Counted from the first letter of the stretch, positions 53,389 to 61,709 are shown. The stretch: DNA of 64,000 nt from an uncultured Ruegeria sp. (GCF_947497005.1 NZ_CANMFF010000002.1:406464-470463); one strand, 5' to 3'. Notes: generated by a model not told the origin, from the letters alone. Made by a program: numbers and translations.

Positions 53389-54219
53389 ATGACCTCAATT
53401 GAAGCCCTGTCGCTACTGGCCTGCCAGATAGAGGTCCCGGCTACGGAAAGTGCCGCAGCGCGGGACCGACATCTGGAGGTATCAGCCGCCAAAGTCCGCG
53501 CCCAATTGAAGGCGCGGCCGGCCGACCTTGTGGTTCTTCCCGAGCTTTCAAGCATCGACTATTCCCGCGCGGCCTTCGACCGGCTCAACAAGATTGCAGA
53601 GCCGCTGGAGGGCGCATCCTTTGAAACCTGGCGGGCTGTGGCGATCGAGTTTGGCGTGCACGTGTCCTATGGATTTGCGCGCAAAGGGGCGCAGGGCACC
53701 CATATATCTGTTGCGGTGGTATCGCCCGCAGGCATATTGGTCGGGCACTACGACAAGCTCCATCTTTGCCAATATGGTGCATCGATGGAAAAGGAATATT
53801 TCGTATCAGGAAGTCATGTATTTGCGTTCAAAATCAACGGTATAACGATTTCTCCCATCGTTTGCTACGACATCCGAATACCCGAACTGTCGCGCGTTCT
53901 AACATTGAAGCACGGTGTTGATCTGATCCTCCATAGCGGTGCATATTACCGGGATGAATCTTTCAATACCTGGCACAGCTTTGCCAAGACCCGCGCAATG
54001 GAGAACCAGATTTACTTTTTGTCCCTGAACCGTGCCGGAAAGACGTGGGGCAATTCGATCTTCTGCCTGCCTTGGATGGATGAGAACATTCCGCCGGAAC
54101 GATTTGCCGACACGGATGAGGATTTCCGCTATCTGTCAATCAATCGCGAACATCTGCTCAAGGCGAGAGAGAACTACACCTTTCTCAAAGACCGTTTGGC
54201 GGATTACGACACGCTTTGA
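53389..54219 (+). CDS. Carbon-nitrogen hydrolase (nitrilase superfamily)
   Basis: A 276-aa amidohydrolase with a complete Glu-Lys-Cys triad: E52 in VVLPELS, K123 in GHYDKLHLC and C159 in SPIVCYDIRIPEL. The family includes N-carbamoylputrescine amidase and omega-amidase-like enzymes. It follows lysR on the plus strand and may be part of the same regulon. It could cleave an amide or carbamoyl on the substrate taken up by the TRAP system; that is inference. The ATG at 53389 follows AAGGAAAGG; the frame is open into lysR but that part is not coding-like. Confidence 0.86.
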   Translation: MTSIEALSLLACQIEVPATESAAARDRHLEVSAAKVRAQLKARPADLVVLPELSSIDYSRAAFDRLNKIAEPLEGASFETWRAVAIEFGVHVSYGFARKGAQGTHISVAVVSPAGILVGHYDKLHLCQYGASMEKEYFVSGSHVFAFKINGITISPIVCYDIRIPELSRVLTLKHGVDLILHSGAYYRDESFNTWHSFAKTRAMENQIYFLSLNRAGKTWGNSIFCLPWMDENIPPERFADTDEDFRYLSINREHLLKARENYTFLKDRLADYDTL

Positions 54220-54655
54220 CAGAACGTGGGCTTTGTTCTCGCAGAAATTTTGCAGACCAATTCAAACTCGATCGAGCCAGGCAAACGCAACGCCCTTCTT
54301 TCCACGCAAAGGCCAGGTTGCTCGGTTTAAACCCGTTTCGTCCCGCTTCTCGATGGAGGATCTCGGTTGCGGCGAAAGGGCAGTCTGGCTTCGGCCAAGG
54401 TCTACACCGATTAATGACTGCAATCGGGAAATCTGTTACGTCGCCCCAAAAACGCTGCCGCAAGGGCGAAGACTTGCTGCATCAGCAATAGCGGCGTGAG
54501 CGAAAGGCAGCTTTGTCCCGCAATTCGGTCACAACCCAAATTTATCCGACCGTCCGCAATTTGGTGTGAAACTGCAGTTGAAATATTCTTGTTTTTAGGT
54601 CTTGCCCCCAGAGTGCACAAAAATTGTGTCGTAAACGAACCGAGCCGCCGCCGAT
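54220..54655. other. Non-coding gap inside the island
   Basis: About 436 bases between the nitrilase-superfamily gene and the integrase relic. A 91-codon open frame starts just before the end of the first gene, but it has an arginine/glutamine-rich composition and no ribosome site, so I do not call it. No repeat, tRNA or terminator is evident. It is probably decayed sequence. Confidence 0.6.
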
Positions 54656-55632
54656 CTAACCGCGAAGCTGCACGACCTTTGCCTCAGTCTGGGTCACGTA
54701 ATCGGCCCATTTCTGCATGAGTATGCGGCGCTTACCCAACAGATCTGAGCGCGCATAGGCCCGTTCGACCTTGTTGCCGATGGTATGGGCTAGAGCCGTT
54801 TCCGCGACCTCAAAACTCGCCGTTTCATTGTCCTGAATCCACATTCGGAAGGACGACCGGAAGCCGTGTATGCGACCCGCTTCATTCAGATTGTTCAGCA
54901 CTTTTGCCATAGCAACGTCACTGACACCTTTGTTTATCCTCGAGCTAGGAAACAAGAAATCATTGACCGCGATCAATCTGCATTGCTCGACAACGCTCAG
55001 CGCCTCGGTCGATAGGGGAACGCGGAAATCCTGTAATTTGCTCCGTTCGCCCTTCATCCGTTCTTTAGGCACGGTCCACACGTCGCCTTCAATCTCATCG
55101 AATCGAGCCCCGCGCACTGGCATTCCGCGCGCTGCCGTCAGGATTGTGAAGCGCAGAGCCAGTTAAGAGGGGTGTTCCTTGTCAAGCCGCGTATACAAAT
55201 CGGGGATTTCTTGCCATGGGGTTGCGGGCAGGGACTTTTGTACCCGCTCCACATATCCCAGCATACGACGGGCCGCATCACAGATAAATGGCTCTGCCTC
55301 GTAACCCACAACTTCGCCTGACGTAGCACCATGCGGGTCCGGTACATCGCCTTGTCGGCAGTCTCATGCTTGGTGCGCCAGATCGGTTTCAGTGTGTCGT
55401 GAATATCGCGCTGGTGCAGAGTGCTGATCCTGTGCTTGCCAACCTTTGGAGTGACATGGTTCTTGAGGAGCGAATACCACATGCCGCGCTTGCCGTTGAT
55501 CTGGAGACGGTAGAACCAGCGCCCGCCGCTTTGCGATTTTTTCAGAGCGAGGCCACCGCCATCCTGAATGACGCTTCCAGGCGCGGCATTCTTTACCTGA
55601 GTGGCGGAAAGCCGATTATTTCCTCTTGCCAT
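54656..55632 (-). pseudogene. Decayed tyrosine integrase (P4/DUF4102 type)
   Basis: The gene would read from 55632 toward 54656. The N-terminus MARGNNRLSATQVKNAAPGS with DGGGLALK is the DUF4102 start. After about residue 50 a block of the arm-binding domain is missing and the text jumps to SLLKNHVTPKVGKHRI. A frameshift lies near 55310-55325, and the second frame then meets a TAA at 55165-55163. Beyond it the catalytic core remains open: LTAARG (first arginine), HGFR, AHTIG and AYARSDLL (tyrosine). At least three lesions make it non-functional. Confidence 0.85.
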
Positions 55633-55634
55633 AT

Positions 55635-55661
55635 CTGCCCCACAGTTTGCCCCACACTTGC
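55635..55661 (+). repeat. Right arm-type repeat of the island
   Basis: A 27-bp sequence (CTGCCCCACAGTT then TGCCCCACACTTGC) matches the left arm repeat at 44143-44169 at 23 of 27 positions, in the same orientation. It lies just upstream of the integrase start and about 43 bases inside attR. Confidence 0.6.
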
Positions 55662-55703
55662 GGTAGGTTCATTTGCAACATGTTGCAGCAGCATCATGGT
55701 GCG

Positions 55704-55721
55704 CGCTACCCGCTCCAAATA
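55704..55721. repeat. Right attachment site (attR)
   Basis: CGCTACCCGCTCCAAATA is identical to 44075-44092. Chromosomal sequence resumes after it. There is no complete tRNA here, so the left copy is the functional gene. Confidence 0.88.
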
Positions 55722-55911
55722 CACCTCATAAAATATTGCAATTGTGATGAAGAACATTCCGGTTGGAAGGTTCCACACGGCCTGCCGTGGAAAACCGTGT
55801 TATTTGTGCGTCGATTTTTTAGGTTGTGATGCCGCTGCTGCGCTGTCAGTCCAATGGTGCGTTCTGACACGTACCGCTTCGATTGATGGAAGCCGCTTCC
55901 AATCAACGCAA

Positions 55912-56934
55912 CTATCTATTTGATTCAAGCAGAGAGTCCCGGGTGACAACGTTCGTCGAGAGCTCGATAGAGTGACCTTCGGAACTTGTCTCGATCATAT
56001 GAATGAGTTCCTGCGCGGCTTTTCGGCCCATTTCGCGATGGGGAACATGGACAGTCGTCAGGGCAGGGCTGACGATGCGGGCAAGCTCTATGTCGTCAAA
56101 ACCGGTGATGGACACGTCCTCGGGCACCCGAAGCCCCATCTGCTGTGCCTGGCGTACTGCTCCAACCGCCAGAACGTCGTTTCCGCACAGGACTGCCGTT
56201 GGCGGCGGGTCGCGCAGCATCAGGTTTTCGAATACTTCAGCGCCATTCTCGATCTCGTAAGATGTTTCAGACACTGTCAATCCGTCCTGTGGAAGGCCAT
56301 GTTCCGTCATGGCATCCCTTATTCCCTGGATTCTTAGCCGCGCTCGATCATTGCCCTTGCTGATGCCTGATATCGTGGCAAGTCGCGTGTGCCCCAATCC
56401 GATGACTTGATTGGCCAGCGCCTTCATCGCCTTTCTGTTGTCGAACCCAACAGACGGAATGGGTTTGTCGGGAAGGTAGGACCATGCGACCAGCGTGGGT
56501 ACTTTCTGCCTGTCCAGATAATCGTAGATACGCGCTTCGCGGTCATGGCCAATCAACAGCAACCCGTCAGCGCCCCGAGCGACCAGTGTCCTGATCTGGT
56601 CTTCTTCGGCTTCGGGCTGGTAGGCCGAGCTGGATACAAGCAACGTGAATCCTTGTTTGCGGATTTCCTCCTGAAACGCCTGTAAGCCCCTTGCGAAAAT
56701 CGCATTTTCCATTGTTGGAATGATAGCGCCAATGGTGAAAGAGCGTTTTGCGGCCATCACACGGGCTGCAAAATTCGGCGTGTACCCCAGCGAATCCACA
56801 GCGGACAGAACACGCTCACGCGTTGCCTCGACAACCTGTTGTGGGGTGTTCAGGCAGCGTGAAACCGTAGCAGTTGAAACGCCTGCTGCCTTGGCAACGT
56901 CATCCAACGTCGGTGCGGACCGATATTTTGACAT
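55912..56934 (-). CDS. LacI-family transcriptional regulator of the DHPS operon
   Basis: A 340-aa LacI/GalR regulator. The N-terminal HTH is TLDDVAKAAGVSTATVSRCL with the hinge helix LGYTPNFAARVMAAKRS, followed by a periplasmic-binding-type sensor with PTAVLCGNDVLAVGAV and DVSITGFDDIELARIVSP. It is divergent from the hps genes, with two LacI-type operators in the spacer. LacI-family proteins normally repress until a sugar-like effector binds; DHPS or an intermediate is the likely effector. The start at 56934 gives MSKYRSAPTLDDVAK. Confidence 0.9.
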   Translation of the reverse strand: MSKYRSAPTLDDVAKAAGVSTATVSRCLNTPQQVVEATRERVLSAVDSLGYTPNFAARVMAAKRSFTIGAIIPTMENAIFARGLQAFQEEIRKQGFTLLVSSSAYQPEAEEDQIRTLVARGADGLLLIGHDREARIYDYLDRQKVPTLVAWSYLPDKPIPSVGFDNRKAMKALANQVIGLGHTRLATISGISKGNDRARLRIQGIRDAMTEHGLPQDGLTVSETSYEIENGAEVFENLMLRDPPPTAVLCGNDVLAVGAVRQAQQMGLRVPEDVSITGFDDIELARIVSPALTTVHVPHREMGRKAAQELIHMIETSSEGHSIELSTNVVTRDSLLESNR

Positions 56935-56997
56935 TCTCGAACTCTCAATTCCGGTTCGCTTAAGTTAACCGCATTTTTTCAATGATGGAAGCAAATA

Positions 56998-57032
56998 TGT
57001 AAGCGCTTGCATTTATGATGTAAGCGCTTACA
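56998..57032. promoter_or_regulatory. Tandem LacI-family operators
   Basis: TGTAAGCGCTTGCA (56998-57011) and the perfect palindrome TGTAAGCGCTTACA (57019-57032) have centres 21 bases apart, two helical turns. They lie 37-70 bases upstream of the first downstream gene, the right place for repression by the adjacent LacI-family protein on one face of the DNA. Confidence 0.85.
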
Positions 57033-57068
57033 AATGAGTGTGAGCCGATTCTGAAGGGAGTCCCGGAA

Positions 57069-57254
57069 ATGTATCTCGCTGCATCAGCCGTCGTTTTTGC
57101 GATCTATTTCGCCAATGTCGCTTTGGGTGCGTTCGCGAACAGCGCATTTCTAAGTGACGTTGGAGAGATGTTGGTTCTGTTCGCGGCCTCGATTTTGTTC
57201 GTTGTCGCAATTCTGAAAAAGGAAGCTGACCGGGACGCAACAGACGGCAGCTGA
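57069..57254 (+). CDS. Small membrane protein, 61 aa
   Basis: Two hydrophobic segments (about 3-25 and 33-49) with a short charged tail (LKKEADRDATDGS). GAAGGGAG lies eight bases before the ATG. It is the first gene after the operators and 24 bases before the TRAP receptor, so it belongs to the operon. I do not recognise a named family. It may be an accessory of the TRAP transporter. Confidence 0.65.
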   Translation: MYLAASAVVFAIYFANVALGAFANSAFLSDVGEMLVLFAASILFVVAILKKEADRDATDGS

Positions 57255-57278
57255 ACTTTTTGCTTGGGAGGGCAATTC

Positions 57279-58424
57279 ATGAACAACGACAAGATCGAAC
57301 TGGCGTCAGCAGAGCGTCGCAATTTTCTGAAGTTGAGCGCCGGTGGTGCATTCACGGCCGCACTCGTCGCGGGCGCAGGTGGCGTTCTATGGTCATCTGA
57401 GGCCGCTGCGCAGACCGCGAAAGAAGAAAGCGAGCGCGAGAAGGCCGCTGACCACGTGATGACAGTCGCAACAGCCTATGTGCTGGGCGCGTCGCGTAGT
57501 TATCCCATTATGCAGTTGGATCTGAAAGAGAACATTCAGAACGCCACAAATGGTAAAGTTTATGTCAAACTGGCCCCCGGCGGTCAGCTTGGTGCGGGTG
57601 GCGCGTTGGTGCAGAAGGTGCAGGGCGGTACCATTCAGGCGGCACAGCACTCGCTATCAAACTTTGCGCCTTTCGCGTCGACCGTTGACCTTATCAACAT
57701 GCCATACCTATGTGGTTCGAACCAACGCTTCACCAACTTGGTCCATTCGGACACATGGAAAAACGAAGTTCATCCGGGCGTCGAGGCGGCAGGCTTCAAG
57801 GCCCTGTTCTATGTGAATATCGATCCGCGCGTCGTGGCGGTACGTCAAGGGGGCAACGCGGTCTTAACACCAGGTGACATGAGCGGGATCAAGTTCCGCG
57901 TTCCGGGTTCCAAGATGTTGCAGCAGTATTATCGCATGGTCGGTGCCAACCCGACGCCTGTGGCGTGGGGTGAGACACCTTCGGCGATCAAGCAGGGTGT
58001 TGCTGATGCACTCGACCCGTCTGTTGGGGCGCTGTATGTCTTTGGTTTCAAGGACATTCTTAGCCATGTGACCTTCACGCAGGCCGTTCCGGACAGTCAG
58101 GTCTATTCCTGTAATCTGGAGTGGTTCAATTCGATGCCTGCCGATGTACAGGAAGGCATCATGTGGGGTTCGGAAATGACCAGCCATCAGAACCTGTCCA
58201 AGGTTCCGTCGGCCCGTGCCTTTGCCATGGCCGAGTTGAACAAGGCCGGGGTGCAGTTCCACTCGCTCAGCGATGATCAACTGGCGGAATGGCAGGATGC
58301 AGGCGGGTATCAGAACGCCGATTGGGATCCGTTCAAAACTGAACTGGCCGGATCGATGGACAACTTTGAGAAGCTGGTCGAAGCAGCTGGCACTCAGGGC
58401 AAATACTACGTCCACGACGCTTAA
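57279..58424 (+). CDS. hpsK: TRAP solute receptor for DHPS (HpsK)
   Basis: A 381-aa DctP-type receptor. Unlike the other two receptors here it has a Tat-type signal: RRNFLKLSAGG with R13-R14, then a hydrophobic stretch and a cleavage region SSEAAAQT. The fold shows NIQNATNGKVYVKLAPGGQLG, GGTIQAAQHSLSNFAPFAST and SGIKFRVPGSKMLQQYYRM. In Roseobacter DHPS clusters the TRAP genes hpsKLM precede hpsNOP, which is the order seen here. GGGAGGG seven bases upstream fixes the start at 57279. Confidence 0.85.
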   Translation: MNNDKIELASAERRNFLKLSAGGAFTAALVAGAGGVLWSSEAAAQTAKEESEREKAADHVMTVATAYVLGASRSYPIMQLDLKENIQNATNGKVYVKLAPGGQLGAGGALVQKVQGGTIQAAQHSLSNFAPFASTVDLINMPYLCGSNQRFTNLVHSDTWKNEVHPGVEAAGFKALFYVNIDPRVVAVRQGGNAVLTPGDMSGIKFRVPGSKMLQQYYRMVGANPTPVAWGETPSAIKQGVADALDPSVGALYVFGFKDILSHVTFTQAVPDSQVYSCNLEWFNSMPADVQEGIMWGSEMTSHQNLSKVPSARAFAMAELNKAGVQFHSLSDDQLAEWQDAGGYQNADWDPFKTELAGSMDNFEKLVEAAGTQGKYYVHDA

Positions 58425-58434
58425 GGCCCAACCT

Positions 58435-58457
58435 GTGGGCGCCTGACGGGCGTCCAC
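58435..58457 (+). other. Intercistronic hairpin between hpsK and hpsL
   Basis: GTGGGCGCC and GGCGTCCAC form a nine-base-pair stem (one G-T pair) with a five-base loop, eleven bases after the receptor stop. It lacks a T-run. Its place is the same as in the other two TRAP operons of the window. Confidence 0.6.
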
Positions 58458-58536
58458 GACCTTTTCTGACAGTCAGCCCGACAACACCCCGCCACGGCAG
58501 GCGCGGGCCTGGCTGTCCTTTCGCCGGAGGATCAAG

Positions 58537-59049
58537 ATGACCATTCTTCAAAACATAGACCGAAACGCGGAACGCTGGTTGCTGCTGGTGTTTTACGTGA
58601 TGTTGGTAATTACCATGGCCATCGAGGTGCTGCGGCGCGAGATTTTTGCCTATTCTTCGATCTGGGGCGAGGAAATCGTGCGGTATTCCTTCATCTACCT
58701 TGCCTGGATTGGTGCTGCGGCGGCGGCAAAAGAGCGGGCCCATATCCGGATCGATGTGATCATGCACTACATCGGGCCGCGTCCCAAGGCGCTGCTTTAT
58801 ATATTCGGCGATCTGGTGATGTTTGTCGTGGCGATCATCGCACTCTACTGGTCGTATGAAGCGGTTCATGTGTCGGCCAAGTTCGGTTCGGTCACGGATG
58901 GGCTTCGGGTTTCGAAAGTCTGGTTCCTGATGGCTGTGCCCACTGGATTTGCCCTGATGATCTGGCGGCTGATCCAATCCTTCCTGCGTGATTTCAAATC
59001 CCTTCGTGACGGCACCCCCGTCTTCGAAGGCGACAAGCTGTTTGACTGA
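58537..59049 (+). CDS. hpsL: TRAP small permease (HpsL)
   Basis: A 170-aa DctQ-type subunit with four membrane segments. The conserved acidic stretch is SSIWGEEIVRYSFIYLAWIG (EE near 41-42), followed by AAAKERAHIRIDV. The ATG follows GGAGGATCAAG. It lies 112 bases after hpsK, in an operon with hpsM. Function: part of the membrane complex for DHPS uptake, inferred from the cluster. Confidence 0.85.
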   Translation: MTILQNIDRNAERWLLLVFYVMLVITMAIEVLRREIFAYSSIWGEEIVRYSFIYLAWIGAAAAAKERAHIRIDVIMHYIGPRPKALLYIFGDLVMFVVAIIALYWSYEAVHVSAKFGSVTDGLRVSKVWFLMAVPTGFALMIWRLIQSFLRDFKSLRDGTPVFEGDKLFD

Positions 59050-59060
59050 GGAGACACTGA

Positions 59061-60389
59061 ATGCTTTGGAATTCCCTCAATCAAACCGTTGAACTGGGTT
59101 GGGATTTTTACCTGCCGGTGATCCTGTTCGTCGGTCTGATCGCCTTGGCCGTGCCGGTTTGGGCCGCCATTGGAACGGCCGCGATCGTGATGCTGATCAT
59201 GTCCGGCGACCTGCCGCTGAGCCTTGTCGGAGAAAGCCTGTTCACGGGCATCGACGCTTTTGCCCTGACTGCTGTCCCATTGTTTATCCTGACCGGGGAC
59301 GTTCTGGTTCGAACCGGTTTGTCGCGAAAGTTCCTGGACGTTGCCGAAGCGCTGACGTGTTTCGCCAAAGGTGGGTTCGGATCGGCAACAGTTCTGGTCT
59401 GCGGTATGTTTGCCGCGATCTCAGGTTCGGATGCCGCCGGGGCTGCTGCAGTTGGTCGGATGACCATCAACCGGCTGGTCGAAAGCGGATACCCGCGTCC
59501 TTATGCCTGCGCGCTGGTTGCAGCTGGTGCCTGTACGGGCATCCTGATCCCGCCCTCGATCGCGTATATCATCATCGGCCTCGTGCTGGGTATTTCCGCC
59601 TCGACCCTTTTTCTGGCCGCACTGATCCCGGGTCTGGCCATCTTGGTGTCGATCCTGATTACAAATATCATCATGAACCGCCTTTATTCCTATGAAGGCG
59701 GAGGCATGATGACCATGGGTGAATGGCTCGCCAATCTGGGCAAGGCGCTTAAGTCGGGCTGGTATGCCTTCATCGTGCCGGGGATCATCTTCTATGGCAT
59801 TTTCTCGGGGCGGCTGACGCCGACCGAGGCTGGTGCAACGGCTGTTGTCGTCACTATCATCATGGGCTTCATTCTGCGTACGCTGTCGCTGGCGGACTTC
59901 CCTTCGATGCTGGTCAGCTCGGCCAAGGTGAATGGGGTGATCCTGCCCATCATCGCCTTTTCAGCCCCGCTTGCTGAAGCACTGGCGATAATGGGTGTGC
60001 CGCAGGGTTTCGTGGCTTCGGTGACATCGCTAACTGATGATCCGTACGTGTTGATCCTGCTTATGATAGGTATCCTGATCGCGGCGGGCTGTGTCATGGA
60101 GACGACACCGAACATTGTGATCCTGGCACCAATCCTGAAGCCGCTGGCGGACAATATCGGAATGAATGAGATTCAGTTCTGCATCATGATGATCACCGCG
60201 CTTGGAGTGGGTTTCATCACGCCGCCGCTGGGGCTGAACCTGTTCGTCGTATCTGGCATTACCGGTGAATCCATTCTGAAGATTGCCGCCCGTGCCGTGC
60301 CTTTTGTACTAACGATGCTAATCGTGGTGATCCTGATCGCCTACGTGCCAGCCGTTTCAACCACTTTGCTTCCTGCAATCTATCAATAG
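59061..60389 (+). CDS. hpsM: TRAP large permease (HpsM)
   Basis: A 442-aa DctM-type subunit with about twelve membrane segments. Blocks include DAFALTAVPLFILTGDVLVRTG, CGMFAAISGSDAAGAAAVGRM, GACTGILIPPSIAYIIIGLVLG and ETTPNIVILAPILKPLADNIGM, typical of sodium-coupled TRAP permeases. It is 11 bases after hpsL and followed by hpsN 12 bases later. Confidence 0.88.
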   Translation: MLWNSLNQTVELGWDFYLPVILFVGLIALAVPVWAAIGTAAIVMLIMSGDLPLSLVGESLFTGIDAFALTAVPLFILTGDVLVRTGLSRKFLDVAEALTCFAKGGFGSATVLVCGMFAAISGSDAAGAAAVGRMTINRLVESGYPRPYACALVAAGACTGILIPPSIAYIIIGLVLGISASTLFLAALIPGLAILVSILITNIIMNRLYSYEGGGMMTMGEWLANLGKALKSGWYAFIVPGIIFYGIFSGRLTPTEAGATAVVVTIIMGFILRTLSLADFPSMLVSSAKVNGVILPIIAFSAPLAEALAIMGVPQGFVASVTSLTDDPYVLILLMIGILIAAGCVMETTPNIVILAPILKPLADNIGMNEIQFCIMMITALGVGFITPPLGLNLFVVSGITGESILKIAARAVPFVLTMLIVVILIAYVPAVSTTLLPAIYQ

Positions 60390-60401
60390 GACTTGCTGAA
60401 T

Positions 60402-61709
60402 ATGCCGCGTGAATACTTAAAAAAAGCAACCCTGACGGCGCAATCTCATGCGACCGAGGTGCACGATACGGTCAAGACCATCCTTGCCGATATCGAGGCG
60501 GGCGGCGACGCCAAGGCGATGGAATATGCGGCCAAGTTCGACAAATACGACGGCAATGTGTTGATGACACAGGCCGAGATTGACGCGGCCATCGCGCTGG
60601 TACCCGAGAAACTGAAGGCCGATATCCGTTTTGCCCATGACAACGTGCGCCGCTTTGCCGAGACGCAGAAGGCGACTGTCTCGGATGTTGAGATGGAGAT
60701 CGTGCCGGGCTTCGTCGCTGGGCAAAAGGCGATCCCGGTGGACGCGGCGGGTTGTTACGTACCGGGTGGACGCTACAGTCATATCGCCAGCGCGATCATG
60801 ACAGTGACCACCGCGAAGGTCGCCGGGTGTCGCCATATTACGGCCTGTTCTCCACCACGGCCGGGCGAGGGCGTAGCACCTGCGATTGTTTACGCTGCGC
60901 ATATCTGCGGGGCTGACAGCATTTTGGCAATGGGCGGCGTGCAGGGCGTTGCTGCGATGACGTTCGGTCTGTTCGGCTTGCCGCAGGCCAATATACTTGT
61001 AGGCCCCGGCAATCAGTTCGTGGCCGAAGCCAAGCGCATCCTGTACGGCACGGTTGGCATCGACATGATCGCTGGACCGACGGACAGCCTGATCCTTGCC
61101 GACAATTCTGCAGACGCCCTTGTGGTTGCAACGGATTTGGTCAGCCAGGCAGAGCACGGATACAACTCACCCGTCTGGCTAGTCACGGATGATCGTGAGC
61201 TCGCGCAGAAGGTCATGGAACTGGTGCCGGTAATGATAGACGATCTGCCCAAGCTGAACCGGGAAAACGCCTCGGCCGCATGGCGCGACTATGCCGAAGT
61301 CATTGTTTGTCCCGACCGCGAAGAGATGGCTGCCTGTTCCGACGAATATGCGCCAGAGCATCTGACGGTTCAGGCCGAGGATCTGGATTGGTGGCTGGGT
61401 CGGCTGACGTGCTATGGCTCGCTGTTTTTGGGTGAGGAAACCACCGTGTCTTACGGGGATAAGGCAACCGGGACGAACCACGTTCTTCCAACCTCGGGGG
61501 CAGCCAGTTACACAGGCGGCTTGAGTGTTCATAAATACATGAAAATCGTCACCTGGCAGCGGGCCACGCGTGAAGGATCAAAATCGATCGCCGAGGCAAC
61601 TGCCCGTATTTCCCGACTGGAAGGAATGGAAGGTCACGCCCGAGCAGCGGATGTGCGCCTAGCCAAGTATTTCCCTGATGAGAAATTCGATCTGACCGCC
61701 GATGGATGA
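60402..61709 (+). CDS. hpsN: Sulfopropanediol 3-dehydrogenase (HpsN)
   Basis: A 435-aa histidinol-dehydrogenase homologue that oxidises (R)-DHPS to (R)-sulfolactate in two NAD-dependent steps. HisD-like features are VPVDAAGCYVPGGRYSHIAS-like loops, ANILVGPGNQFVAEAKR, GPTDSLILAD, SQAEHGYNSPVWLVT and the zinc ligands in SYGDKATGTNHVLPT and MEGHARAAD. GGLSVHKYMK replaces the SGLSVxDF of true HisD, and there is no his operon, so histidine synthesis is unlikely. The ATG at 60402 gives MPREYLKKATL. It overlaps the SDR gene by eight bases. Confidence 0.87.
   Translation: MPREYLKKATLTAQSHATEVHDTVKTILADIEAGGDAKAMEYAAKFDKYDGNVLMTQAEIDAAIALVPEKLKADIRFAHDNVRRFAETQKATVSDVEMEIVPGFVAGQKAIPVDAAGCYVPGGRYSHIASAIMTVTTAKVAGCRHITACSPPRPGEGVAPAIVYAAHICGADSILAMGGVQGVAAMTFGLFGLPQANILVGPGNQFVAEAKRILYGTVGIDMIAGPTDSLILADNSADALVVATDLVSQAEHGYNSPVWLVTDDRELAQKVMELVPVMIDDLPKLNRENASAAWRDYAEVIVCPDREEMAACSDEYAPEHLTVQAEDLDWWLGRLTCYGSLFLGEETTVSYGDKATGTNHVLPTSGAASYTGGLSVHKYMKIVTWQRATREGSKSIAEATARISRLEGMEGHARAADVRLAKYFPDEKFDLTADG

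Larger units (their letters stand above)
44075..55721. mobile_element. Integrated genomic island at tRNA-Gly (about 11.6 kb)
   Basis: The island is bounded by 18-bp att repeats and by inward 27-bp arm-like repeats. It contains an XRE regulator with a 46-aa partner, an IS91 relic, a TRAP-linked catabolic operon with LysR control, a nitrilase-superfamily gene and a decayed tyrosine integrase at the right end. No conjugation or phage structural genes are present, so it is a small cargo island that probably can no longer excise by itself. Confidence 0.85.

Noticed and set aside
54216..54491. 91-codon plus-strand frame after the nitrilase-superfamily gene
   Set aside because: It lacks a ribosome site, has arginine/glutamine-rich low-information text and lies in a decayed part of the island.
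55706..55906. 66-codon minus-strand frame between attR and the LacI gene
   Set aside because: It starts in the gap after the LacI gene and ends inside the att repeat; composition is not coding-like.
60402..61709. Annotation as histidinol dehydrogenase HisD
   Set aside because: No histidine biosynthesis genes are nearby; the neighbours are TRAP and two dehydrogenases in hps order, and the SGLSVxDF motif of HisD is altered.
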